From an uncultured Propionibacteriaceae bacterium (GTDB taxonomy: Bacteria; Actinomycetota; Actinomycetes; Propionibacteriales; Propionibacteriaceae), in NCBI GenBank assembly GCA_938012815.1, contig CALLVV010000096.1, forward strand, positions 1 through 35,117: a stretch of 35,117 nt of DNA. Direction: 5' to 3'. Position numbers and translations under genes: made by a program. A model generated the notes under the pieces. That model did no database searches, was not told the origin of the DNA, and saw only the letters and a program-made list of their open reading frames with translations. Every line of letters begins with the position of its first letter. Within the stretch, counting starts at the first letter, position 1. This document shows positions 22,243 through 29,533 of the stretch, piece by piece.

Positions 22243-22659
22243 TCACTGGTGGCGCTGACCCGTCAGCATGGTCAGGATCAGGACGTTTTTTTCGGGGGCG
22301 TCGGCGGGACAGTCGACGCGGTGCGTGAGGTGACTGGTCAGGTGCAGCACGACCCCCGGCCCCATCTCCACCACGTCGTCGCCGCAGGTGAACAGCAGCC
22401 TGCCCTGCGCGCACTGCACCAGGATGGGGTGCGCTGCCTTGTGGTCGTCGAGGCACTGGCCCGGCGCGAAGTTCATGAGGATGACGTTGGCCCCATCACC
22501 CTGGAGTTGCCTGCGCACGCCGGGGCGTGGGCGCGACGGATCGGTTTCCGGGGCGGATGCGACGGAGTCGATCACGGTCATCGTCCCACCGCTACCCGAC
22601 ACCTCCGGGGTGCCGAAGATATCGGGGGTGTTGACGGGAACCGGGTTCTGTTCGGCCAT
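22243..22659 (-). CDS. Cupin-domain protein
   Basis: Small beta-barrel protein, 138 residues from ATG 22659, which has AAGGAGAT at ideal spacing; the longer frame upstream overlaps the preceding gene. The cupin fold is suggested by NVILMNFAPGQCLDDHKAAHPILVQCAQGRLLFTCGDDVVEMGPGVVLHL followed by HLTHRVDCP: conserved His pairs, a Gly-rich turn and the second motif. Enzymatic role is unknown; many such cupins are sensors or dioxygenase-like metal-binding proteins. It follows the DUF4213/DUF364 gene by 16 bases, so they form an operon that may be metal controlled through the DtxR-like box upstream. Confidence 0.82.
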   Translation of the reverse strand: MAEQNPVPVNTPDIFGTPEVSGSGGTMTVIDSVASAPETDPSRPRPGVRRQLQGDGANVILMNFAPGQCLDDHKAAHPILVQCAQGRLLFTCGDDVVEMGPGVVLHLTSHLTHRVDCPADAPEKNVLILTMLTGQRHQ

Positions 22660-22675
22660 GGGATCTCCTTGCTGA

Positions 22676-23440
22676 TCAGGCGGGACGATGCTGGTGGACA
22701 CGGTACCCGGCGGCGAACATGCCCTTCATGTTGACACCCGCCAAGGCGCGGTCGAGCTGCTGCGGGTTCGGGGAGACGAACCCGGTGACGGTGTCGACGC
22801 CGTGGTCGAAAAGCACCGGGTTGAGCGGAACCGACGGGCCGACCAGCACGGTGTGGGCGTTGCGCGACAGCTCGATCAGGCGTGGCGCGGTCTTGTTGAC
22901 GAAGGCGGAACCGGAGATGAACACGTAGTCGCATTCGGGCAGGAGGTATTCGCAGGCGGAGTCAGGGTAGTCGCCGGGCTGCGGGTTGCGTTCCAGGCAG
23001 ATGTAGTCCCCCGCCGCCTCGAGGGCTTTCTGAGCGAAGGGGAAGTGCCCGACCACCGCGACCCTCTTGCCCGCGACATCGGTGGCGTAGGGGTCGAAGA
23101 CCATGCCCCAGTTGATGCCCTGCCCGGTGGGGACGAAACCGTTCGCCTCGGCGGTTTCCGGGCGGCCGTGCCAGGAGTTGATGGCGGCCTGCCCGATGGA
23201 GGCCTCCGCAAGGTTCCAGCTGCGGATCAGGCCTGCAGCCTCGCGCAGCGGGATGCCATCGAGGGTGACCCCGGGGAAGATGTCAGGGCGGGTCTTGACG
23301 TTCATGGTCCACGCCATGCCGATGCCGCCCGCCGAGTTGATCACCCGGGTCCACTGGGCGCCGACGTTCACCGTGGTCAGGGTCACCTCCTCCGGGATCG
23401 CGTCGATCAGGGCGTCGTAGATCTCCCAGGGGTTTGGCAT
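22676..23440 (-). CDS. DUF4213/DUF364 protein, putative heavy-metal chelation family
   Basis: 254 residues from ATG 23440, preceded by GGAGA. The N-terminal DUF4213 domain covers about 5-85 (WEIYDALIDAIPEEVTL, then TLDGIPLREAAGLIRSWN). The C-terminal DUF364 Rossmann-like domain covers about 100-245, with GKRVAVVGHFPFAQKALEA, CDYVFISGSAFVNKTAPRLIELS and VLVGPSVPLNPVLFDHGVD. The family is annotated as possibly binding heavy metals, and members often sit beside metal or cofactor genes. Here it heads an operon with a cupin gene, is divergent from an ArsR/CDF metal-export pair, and has a DtxR/IdeR-like box 18 bases before its start, all pointing to metal homeostasis. The precise reaction is unknown. 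Confidence 0.87.
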   Translation of the reverse strand: MPNPWEIYDALIDAIPEEVTLTTVNVGAQWTRVINSAGGIGMAWTMNVKTRPDIFPGVTLDGIPLREAAGLIRSWNLAEASIGQAAINSWHGRPETAEANGFVPTGQGINWGMVFDPYATDVAGKRVAVVGHFPFAQKALEAAGDYICLERNPQPGDYPDSACEYLLPECDYVFISGSAFVNKTAPRLIELSRNAHTVLVGPSVPLNPVLFDHGVDTVTGFVSPNPQQLDRALAGVNMKGMFAAGYRVHQHRPA

Positions 23441-23457
23441 GTCGTTCTCCGTCTGGC

Positions 23458-23476
23458 CAAGGTTAGGCTTACTCGT
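23458..23476 (-). promoter_or_regulatory. Candidate DtxR/IdeR iron box before DUF364 operon
   Basis: The 19 bases match the DtxR consensus TTAGGTTAGSCTAACCTAA at 12 of 19 positions, with the core GGTTAGGCT intact and the right half degraded. It lies 18 bases upstream of the DUF364 start. Strength is moderate and the match was made by eye. Confidence 0.4.
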
Positions 23477-23512
23477 TGGAGGGTACACGGCAGATTTCGC
23501 CGCCAAAACCCC

Positions 23513-23541
23513 TTGGCATCATCGCCATCGACCGTTATCAT
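23513..23541 (+). promoter_or_regulatory. Promoter of the arsR-CDF operon
   Basis: TTGGCA (23513-23518) and TATCAT (23536-23541) each match the sigma-70 consensus at five of six positions, with an optimal 17-base spacer. Transcription should start at about 23547-23548, exactly at the arsR ATG, giving a leaderless mRNA. Confidence 0.7.
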
Positions 23542-23557
23542 CGTCTCATGACGATGA
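23538..23557. promoter_or_regulatory. Palindromic operator over the arsR -10 and start codon
   Basis: TCATCGTC and GACGATGA form a perfect 8-bp inverted repeat with a 4-base centre (TCAT). It covers the end of the -10 and the first codons, the ideal position for a repressor to block its own promoter, as ArsR/SmtB proteins do. Confidence 0.7.
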
Positions 23558-23898
23558 AAGAGACGGGAACTCCCGACACCGAGACCGAGATGGCAGCGAC
23601 GCTGTTCCGGTCCCTCGCCGACCCGAACAGGCTGGCCATCGTCAAGCACCTGATGCTGTCGGAGCACCGGGTGGCCGATCTCGTCGGGCACCTGGGGCTG
23701 GCGCAGTCCACGGTGTCGGCCCACGTCCGGGGGCTGCGGGACAGCGGACTGCTGACCGCGCGGGTGAGGGGCCGTGCCACTTTCTATTCCTTGGCCGAAC
23801 CAGAACTGACCACGAACCTCCTGGCAGCCGCCGACGACCTCCTGGTCGCAACCGGTGAGGTCCCCGTCATCTGCGAACCGGAAGTCGACGCACCATGA
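23548..23898 (+). CDS. ArsR/SmtB-family metal-responsive repressor
   Basis: Winged-helix dimeric repressor, 116 residues from ATG 23548 (ATG 23554 also possible). The DNA-binding domain covers about 14-85: FRSLADPNRLAIVKHLM, then the helix-turn-helix VADLVGHLGLAQSTVSAHVRGLRDSGLL and the wing VRGRATFYSLAEPEL. A C-terminal helix with His- and Asp/Glu-rich surroundings (residues 88-116) and one cysteine near the end (VICEPE) could contribute to a metal site of the CmtR/KmtR or SmtB type. It lacks the classic CxC of ArsR proper. Its stop overlaps the CDF start by four bases, so repressor and exporter form one unit, and a perfect palindrome sits over its own promoter. Zinc or cadmium response is inferred from the partner. 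Confidence 0.92.
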   Translation: MTMKETGTPDTETEMAATLFRSLADPNRLAIVKHLMLSEHRVADLVGHLGLAQSTVSAHVRGLRDSGLLTARVRGRATFYSLAEPELTTNLLAAADDLLVATGEVPVICEPEVDAP

Positions 23899-24893
23899 GC
23901 GAGCACCACACCGAGACCCACGACAAGCACGACGGCACAGCCCACAGGCACGACAGTCACGGCAACTCCCACGGGCATGGGCACAGCCACAACCACGCAC
24001 ACGGCTCGACGAACCGGACCCGCCTCGGGATCGCGCTGGGGATCACCGGGGTGATCTTCGCCGCCGAGGTGGTAGGCGCGATCGTGACCGACAGCCTGGC
24101 GCTGCTCGTCGATGCCGGGCACATGCTGACCGACTCCGTCGGTCTGGTGGTGGCGCTCGTCGCGGCGACGTTGATGAAACGTCCCCCCTCGGAGCGTCAC
24201 ACGTGGGGATGGCAGCGCGCGGAAGTGTTGTCCGCGGGGGCGCAATCCGCGATTCTGCTGTGCGTCGGCGGATATGCCATCTACGAGGGTGTGCTTCGCC
24301 TGCTCGCCCCTCCGGAGGTGGAGGCGGGCGGGGTGGCCGTCATCGGTGTGATCGGCCTGCTCGGCAACGTTGCGTCGCTGTTCGTGCTGCTGGGCGGCAA
24401 GGACAGCAACCTGAACATGCGCGCCGCTTTCCTGGAGGTGTTGAACGACGCCCTCGGGTCAGTGGCAGTGATCGTCTCCGCCGTGGTGATCGCCCTGACC
24501 GGATGGACCCGCGCCGACACCGTCGCCGGGCTTCTCGTGGCCGCGCTGATAGTGCCGCGCGCCCTGAAACTGCTGCGGGAATCGGGATCGATCCTGCTGG
24601 AGGCCACCCCCACCGAACTGGACCTGACCAAGGTGAGGCAGCACCTGATGGAAAAGCCTCACGTCAAGGGGGTCCACGACCTCCACGCCTCCATCGTCTC
24701 CACCGAGCTTCCGGTCCTGACGGCCCATGTGGTCCTCACCGACGAATGTTTCACCGACGGGCACTCACAGGAGATCCTCGCCGAAATCCAGGAATGCCTG
24801 ATAGCGCATCACGAAATCCGTATCGAGCACTGCACCCTACAGCTGGAATCAGAAGAGGTCGCAGCGAGACACAAGGAACACCTGCACGCATAG
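23895..24893 (+). CDS. Cation diffusion facilitator (CDF) metal exporter
   Basis: Proton-coupled efflux pump for zinc-like divalent metals in the inner membrane. 332 residues. The first 36 residues contain 13 histidines (HGHGHSHNHAH), a likely metal buffer or sensor. Six membrane helices follow from about residue 41 to 225, then a cytoplasmic domain of about 80 residues that dimerises (HVKGVHDLHASIVSTELPVLTAHVVL, IRIEHCTLQLE). The transport site in helix 2 is AGHMLTD (His76, Asp80). In helix 5 the usual HxxxD is ExxxD (Glu181, Asp185), which may alter metal choice. Coupled to the repressor by an ATGA overlap and followed by a strong hairpin. Confidence 0.95.
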   Translation: MSEHHTETHDKHDGTAHRHDSHGNSHGHGHSHNHAHGSTNRTRLGIALGITGVIFAAEVVGAIVTDSLALLVDAGHMLTDSVGLVVALVAATLMKRPPSERHTWGWQRAEVLSAGAQSAILLCVGGYAIYEGVLRLLAPPEVEAGGVAVIGVIGLLGNVASLFVLLGGKDSNLNMRAAFLEVLNDALGSVAVIVSAVVIALTGWTRADTVAGLLVAALIVPRALKLLRESGSILLEATPTELDLTKVRQHLMEKPHVKGVHDLHASIVSTELPVLTAHVVLTDECFTDGHSQEILAEIQECLIAHHEIRIEHCTLQLESEEVAARHKEHLHA

Positions 24894-24907
24894 AAGGTCG
24901 CAGGAGT

Positions 24908-24945
24908 CTCCGAAGGCAATCCCGCGTGCGGGATTGCCTTCGGAG
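24908..24945. terminator. Strong hairpin, likely bidirectional terminator
   Basis: A perfect 18-bp stem (24908-24925 with 24928-24945) and only two central bases. It lies 15 bases after the CDF stop on the plus strand and below the CRISPR array on the minus strand, so it may end both transcripts. No T-run. The 207 bases from 24946 to 25152 hold no gene that I can support. Confidence 0.75.
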
Positions 24946-25152
24946 GAAAAGTCTTCGCGGGAAATGGGCCAGGCATTCTTACCACGCCCCGATCGACCCG
25001 ACCCAATCACAAAACCCGCAGAACACCGGGTGAGCCGGCCCGCGAGCGAAGCAAGCAGGCCGTGTCGAAACCATCCCACCCCAGAGCGACCTCCCTCATC
25101 CGCGAAAACAATAACCAACGCCGAGAAACAGCTGCCCAAGCTTGCCATCACA

Positions 25153-25188
25153 TTAGCCATAAACACCGACCCAAAAGACCGGAACAAT
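25153..25188 (-). repeat. Degenerate CRISPR repeat remnant beyond the array end
   Basis: The last 15 bases (25174-25188) match the repeat exactly (AAAGACCGGAACAAT on the plus strand), while the other 21 bases match at only about ten. It is followed by 37 bases of spacer-like length before the terminal repeat at 25226. It looks like a decayed old repeat at the leader-distal end. Confidence 0.7.
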
Positions 25189-25225
25189 CACCCTTCCCGC
25201 CGATCAACGTGCCGCACTGATCGGG

Positions 25226-25927
25226 CTATCAATGAAGTCCGGCCTGAAAGACCGGAACAATCCCCAGGTATCAGGGCGCGACGAACGCCCAAATCATGTC
25301 TCAATGAAGTCCGGCCTGAAAGACCGGAACAATGGTGCGGGTCTCGTAGACACCGGGCTTGACCTCAGCCTGGTCTCAATGAAGTCCGGCCTGAAAGACC
25401 GGAACAATGTTGCAAATGGTGGTGGAACACGACCGCCGTGGACGCGTCTCAATGAAGTCCGGCCTGAAAGACCGGAACAATTACGGGGTACTGGCGTGAA
25501 AAGCATGACGAATGGGTTCAGTCTCAATGAAGTCCGGCCTGAAAGACCGGAACAATCTCCTGGGATGGGTGGCCGACCCTAACCCGGTGTCTGGTGTCTC
25601 AATGAAGTCCGGCCTGAAAGACCGGAACAATTGGCCACGTGGCCAGCAGCCACCGCATGACGACCTTCCGTCTCAATGAAGTCCGGCCTGAAAGACCGGA
25701 ACAATTCCCGGCGTCTCGGAACGCAAGTCCAGATGAACATTGCCGTCTCAATGAAGTCCGGCCTGAAAGACCGGAACAATCTGGAGCTGACAACCTATAC
25801 CGGGTCGCCGGTGATCCTGTCTCAATGAAGTCCGGCCTGAAAGACCGGAACAATGCCACTCGGGCTGGGACGCCGCGTTCCCGCAACGCTAGTCTCAATG
25901 AAGTCCGGCCTGAAAGACCGGAACAAT
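25226..25927 (-). CRISPR. CRISPR array, 10 repeats of 36 bases, 9 spacers
   Basis: Repeats start at 25226, 25298, 25373, 25446, 25521, 25596, 25670, 25745, 25819 and 25892. Spacers are 36-39 bases and all differ. On the plus strand each repeat begins GTCTCAATGAAG and ends GACCGGAACAAT. Read on the minus strand the repeat ends ATTGAGAC, close to the common ATTGAAAC crRNA handle, and contains a 7-bp stem TCCGGTC-TTTCA-GGCCGGA with one G-U pair. Nine repeats are identical; the one at 25226 has two changes (CTATC instead of GTCTC) at its minus-strand end, marking the old end. The array therefore reads on the minus strand, leader at 25928-26099, in the same direction as the cas genes. Spacer targets could not be determined here. 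Confidence 0.98.
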
Positions 25928-26099
25928 GGCTCGCCTCGGAAGGCGGTCCTGACAAGCAACTTTACCAGCGTCTGCGAGCGCTCCGCACCACAGTCCCCCG
26001 CAACAACACTCTGTTGAGTTGTCACGGGGTAAAACACCTGGTCAAACCCCTGCGAGTGCTCCCTGGGGGAGACGACACGACCACAGGTCTCGCAGCGGC
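25928..26099 (-). promoter_or_regulatory. CRISPR leader between cas2 and the first repeat
   Basis: 172 bases with no gene. Near the junction is a perfect small palindrome CGCCT-CGGA-AGGCG (25932-25945), four bases from the first repeat. A TANNNT-type -10 TAAAGT (minus strand, 25964-25959) would start transcription about 25 bases before the array; a weak TGCGGA sits 17 bases further up. An imperfect CAACA/TGTTG inverted repeat spans 26001-26021, and TTGACC lies at 26045-26040. Which elements matter is unproven. Confidence 0.6.
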
Positions 26100-26384
26100 T
26101 CACACCACCACGGGTCCCTCGTCTGGCAATCTACGCGGTACCCCAAGCATACGGATGTCGGCGTCTTGCGGTGCACCGAGGTCGATCACCACCACCGAAT
26201 CGTAGGCGAGTGCGATCACATCACGGATGTCCCGTTCCCACATCGCGAGTTCCGCCTTGCTCAGGTCGCACACGAATACCGAATACTGAAGCCACTTCCC
26301 GTAGCCCTTCATAAGCTTGAAGGTGGCTCGCAGCCGTTTGGGATCCGATATGTCGTAGGAGATGAGATATCGTCGTCGAGCCAT
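26100..26384 (-). CDS. cas2: CRISPR-associated endoribonuclease/structural protein Cas2
   Basis: Cas2 forms a dimer bridging two Cas1 dimers in the spacer integration complex. 94 residues, the normal size. The ferredoxin-like fold starts RRYLISYDISDPKRLR with the conserved Asp11 after the first strand, followed by GKWLQYSVFVCDLSKAELAMW typical of the second strand and helix, and VVVIDLGAP near the C-terminus. It begins three bases after the stop of the cas4-cas1 gene with GAGGTGA as ribosome site inside that gene, and is the last cas gene before the leader. Nothing unusual in sequence. Confidence 0.96.
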   Translation of the reverse strand: MARRRYLISYDISDPKRLRATFKLMKGYGKWLQYSVFVCDLSKAELAMWERDIRDVIALAYDSVVVIDLGAPQDADIRMLGVPRRLPDEGPVVV

Positions 26385-26387
26385 GGG

Positions 26388-28052
26388 TCACCTCGTCATC
26401 AATGGGGTGTAGGAATCCAGTTCTCCCGTGAAGGAAGCCGCCAGCACTCGCGCCTGGAGATCCAACACTCTTCGATAGGACACCTGATACCCGAACAGCG
26501 GATGTTTCAGCTCCATTTCGAGGCGACGTTCGTACGCCTGGATGACGGAGCGTCGTCCGTCCGCGGTCAGAACCACCCCGAGATGTCCCCGCATGAAGCT
26601 CTTCTCGTTAATTTCACCGTTGTTGAAACACTGCAACGCCACGGATTCCGCAACGAGGGCGCGGAACTCCTCGGCCAGGTCGAGGGCGAGGGCGGGTCTG
26701 CCGTAGCGGGGCTGGTGCAGCACCCCGAGGAAAGGGTCCAGCCCCACCCCGGTCAACACCGCGACGAGATCCTTCGTCAGCAGGCTGTAGCAGAACCCGA
26801 GCACCGCGTTGACGGGATCGGGTGGTGGGCGTCGCGCCCTGCCGTGCGCCTGGAACTCAGCCGCGACCTCACATCGGGGCGACAGCAACTTGTGGAACTG
26901 CCCGAAGTACAGTCGCGCCGCCGTGCCCTCGATCCCGAGCAGCGTCTCCAAGGACGCAGCGGATTCGGTCATTGTCTCCAGTTCCTTGAGCTGGTCCAGA
27001 ACAGAATCATCCAGCGGTACCTTCGCGTTGCGACGCAGCAGCACCCGCTGGTTGTGGATCTTTCCCCGGATCATCTGCTGCGCGAACCGCAGGCCGTGGA
27101 CACTCGCCAGCACTTGACGTCGCCTGAGCGTCACGTGACCATTCATCGGTCCCTGCGACCATCCGTCGAGCCACCCCCCGTAGCTGAGCCAGATCACCAC
27201 CACACCTCTGCGCCACAACGCCTTGAGCGCCTGCATGGTGATCTGCACGTTTCCCACAACACACAGCTGGGAAACGTCGAGGAGTCGACGTTCGGCCACC
27301 GTCTCGCCCTTGACCACCACCAGCAGTCGGCCACCGGAAACCTTCACCGACGCCCCCTGCGTGTTCACGTAGACGGGTCTGGTGTCGGGATTTTTGACGA
27401 TGATCCGACGCGGCTGCTCACTGGAACGTTCGAGCAGATAGTTCGTTTCATCGGGCATGCACAGCGGCGCCAGTGAGCAACGAGGGCAGCGCGGGTCGTT
27501 CAACAGCGGCGGGGGCGGAAGTTCCTGCGCGGCCACCTTCCGTGCCAACGCCACCAGCTCCCGCACCTCCGTCTCCGCATCCGGCCCCACCTCGATCGAA
27601 ACCCTGTGATGCGATCCCAGATAGGAAATCTCGGCGCGGTTCACCGAATACCCGGCACGTCGCAGCAACACCGCCTGGGTCAGGACCTGCACCCGGTCGG
27701 CGGGCCACATTCCGCCGTCTCTGGGGCCGGATCCCTTCTTCATGTCCACGGGACTCGACGATCCGTCCTCGTGGTCCACCCGGTCGATGACAGCCGTCAC
27801 CCCGAGGTCCGGATCCGACAACGCCACCTGGATCGAGGTGAACGGTTTCTCCTCCTCATCGGGTGCGGGCATCCGACCGGAACGCCGGTCCGTCGCGTCG
27901 TGGGCCACCGACCCCTGGACCGTGTCGTCGTTGTGAGCCCAGCGACCATCCACCCATTCGAGGTGGAACAGCCGCTGGCAGTACACCAATTCGTTCAGCA
28001 TCCTCGCGGGAACCAGCTGCGGTCCCGCCGAGTACTCCCCCCGTTCCGACAT
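26388..28052 (-). CDS. cas4-cas1: Cas4-Cas1 fusion protein of type I-G
   Basis: Adaptation enzyme that trims prespacers (Cas4) and integrates them (Cas1). 554 residues. The Cas4 part covers about 1-210: Cys25 and the cluster CPRCSLAPLC (Cys189, Cys192, Cys198) for an iron-sulfur centre, plus RecB-type nuclease residues Asp90, Asp103 and Lys105 (VIDRVD, VDMKKG) and the following Gln motif (VQVLTQAVLL). The Cas1 part covers about 220-554: beta-rich start RPVYVNTQGASVKVSGGRLLV, then Glu375 in LLGIEGTAARLYF, His446 in GVLHQPRYG and Asp458 in ALDLAEEFR, the metal-binding triad. Fusion of these two genes is a hallmark of many I-G systems. Two bases separate its ATG from the csb2 stop. Confidence 0.97.
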   Translation of the reverse strand: MSERGEYSAGPQLVPARMLNELVYCQRLFHLEWVDGRWAHNDDTVQGSVAHDATDRRSGRMPAPDEEEKPFTSIQVALSDPDLGVTAVIDRVDHEDGSSSPVDMKKGSGPRDGGMWPADRVQVLTQAVLLRRAGYSVNRAEISYLGSHHRVSIEVGPDAETEVRELVALARKVAAQELPPPPLLNDPRCPRCSLAPLCMPDETNYLLERSSEQPRRIIVKNPDTRPVYVNTQGASVKVSGGRLLVVVKGETVAERRLLDVSQLCVVGNVQITMQALKALWRRGVVVIWLSYGGWLDGWSQGPMNGHVTLRRRQVLASVHGLRFAQQMIRGKIHNQRVLLRRNAKVPLDDSVLDQLKELETMTESAASLETLLGIEGTAARLYFGQFHKLLSPRCEVAAEFQAHGRARRPPPDPVNAVLGFCYSLLTKDLVAVLTGVGLDPFLGVLHQPRYGRPALALDLAEEFRALVAESVALQCFNNGEINEKSFMRGHLGVVLTADGRRSVIQAYERRLEMELKHPLFGYQVSYRRVLDLQARVLAASFTGELDSYTPLMTR

Positions 28053-28054
28053 GG

Positions 28055-29533
28055 TTATCGCTCCACCGGACGGAACAATCCGAAACCGAAATGCGAGAGA
28101 GATCCGAGCACCAGAGGCTCCGGACGTTCCCCGGGACCCTTCGGCAGGGGTTCGTCGAAGTCCAGCTGCAGCAGCATTCCGCGGCGACGTTGCGCCATCG
28201 ATTCGTTCCAGCGGTATCGACGGAACCTCACCACGTCCCGGTTCTCCCAGTCGGCGAGCAGTGTCACCCTCACCGGCGGCGCGCCTCCGGGGTGGCGGAA
28301 ACCGAGTTCACGTTCCACGAGTTTCTGCGCGAACTCCTCCCGCGGTTTGTTCTGCTTGGGGAAACGGTCGGTCAGGAACGGGGTCACGGAAACCCACGTG
28401 GTGGCATCGGCGCTGGTGTATTCGCGCATCACCGCATCGACGGGTCCCATCAACTGCAGGTGCAGTTCAGCTCCGGAGCGATACCCCTTGGGCGCGTTGC
28501 TCCAGCGCGGCAGGTATCTCGCCCCGGCCAGCCGGGAAAGCGTGTCGGCAGGTATTCCGTCGGGCACCCACAGCACCAGGTCCTCCACCTGCCCCATCAG
28601 CTCACCGCCAGCACCCACCGTCGGCAGCCAGAGCCAGTGGGGATGCCGATGCTGGGGACCGTCACCGAAAGCATCGTGGTGTCCGGCCAGCGCCTCGACT
28701 CCGCTGCCCTGCTGCCGCAGGTCCGTGTTCTCCTTCTTGGTGCCGAGGATGCGGCCCCGGAGCCCATGGGCGGCGAGAATGCCGTCCTCGACACGGAAGG
28801 GGGCGGTGGGTTCCAGCCGCCACCGAACGGTCGTGGGTCTGAGCAGGTCATTCACCTCGCGACGGGCAGGAGCACCGAGAACTTCTCCGGGCAACTCGTA
28901 CCGAACCCAACGGGAACCACGGGGGTATCGGAGACGGGCCTTGCGCATCTGCGTCGGAGAGACCTCGAGTTGCTGTCTGGTCACATCGGGGTCGGGCACC
29001 AGCACCTGGGTGTTTCCCGTCTCAGAAGGATGGACCCATCCTTTCTTCTGCCCGGAAGCTTCGTCGGACAGCAGCCGGGCCGCACATCGCGACTCCGCCC
29101 GCCCCAGGTAGGGCAATCCCCTCAACAGTCGGTCCAGGGCGTCACGCTGTCCGGCGAGCAGGGTGAGGTTTGGCCAGCGGATCAGCACCTCGGTCTCGTT
29201 GTCCAGGTTCAGCCGAGGATCGAGCTGGAGCGACGTGGACTGGTTGATGCCGTCAAGGAAATCGGGATTGGGCATCCAGTGCCGGGTCTGCGCCGGCCTG
29301 GCATCCGGCAGCAAGTATTCCGGAGGTTCGGTGGCGAGCCCGGTCAGCAGATCGTCGATCGTCTCCTCAGGTATGTCGTCGCAGCGGGTGTGCCAGACGC
29401 TGATCAGGGCGCGGAGCAGCCGCCAGGGTGACGGCGGCCACTCACTGATCCCCTCGTTGAGGGCGTGGTCCCACCCGTTCGCGTGGTACTTCCCTGTGAC
29501 AAAACGCAGAGCCACCTGGGTAGGCACGGTCAC
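28055..29533 (-). CDS. csb2: Csb2: type I-G Cas5-Cas6 fusion (GSU0054 family)
   Basis: Subunit that caps the crRNA 5' end and is thought to cut pre-crRNA in I-G systems. 492 residues from GTG 29533, preferred because GGAGGG precedes it and it overlaps the csb1 stop (GTGA); an ATG at 29551 inside csb1 is also in frame. The Cas5-like N-terminus contains RFVTGKYHANGWDHALNEGISEWPPSPWRLLRAL. The centre carries the family's His-rich motif QHRHPHWLWLP, and the C-terminal Cas6-like part ends with the Gly-rich SLSHFGFGLF. No separate cas6 exists in the window, so this protein should process the array. Processing is known for the family; not shown here. Confidence 0.93.
   Translation of the reverse strand: MTVPTQVALRFVTGKYHANGWDHALNEGISEWPPSPWRLLRALISVWHTRCDDIPEETIDDLLTGLATEPPEYLLPDARPAQTRHWMPNPDFLDGINQSTSLQLDPRLNLDNETEVLIRWPNLTLLAGQRDALDRLLRGLPYLGRAESRCAARLLSDEASGQKKGWVHPSETGNTQVLVPDPDVTRQQLEVSPTQMRKARLRYPRGSRWVRYELPGEVLGAPARREVNDLLRPTTVRWRLEPTAPFRVEDGILAAHGLRGRILGTKKENTDLRQQGSGVEALAGHHDAFGDGPQHRHPHWLWLPTVGAGGELMGQVEDLVLWVPDGIPADTLSRLAGARYLPRWSNAPKGYRSGAELHLQLMGPVDAVMREYTSADATTWVSVTPFLTDRFPKQNKPREEFAQKLVERELGFRHPGGAPPVRVTLLADWENRDVVRFRRYRWNESMAQRRRGMLLQLDFDEPLPKGPGERPEPLVLGSLSHFGFGLFRPVER

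Noticed and set aside
24849..25187. 112-codon minus-strand frame below the array
   Set aside because: It begins inside the degenerate repeat, crosses the terminator hairpin and has no ribosome site or recognisable content.
26017..26045. TTGACC as the main promoter of the CRISPR leader
   Set aside because: The hexamer 17 bases downstream (ACAACT) is a poor -10; TAAAGT nearer the array is a better candidate, so neither is firm.
25232..26205. Open reading frames through the CRISPR array on both strands (for example peptides repeating NEVRPERPEQ or CSGLSGRTSLR)
   Set aside because: They only translate the repeats; no start signals and the peptide period equals the repeat-spacer period.
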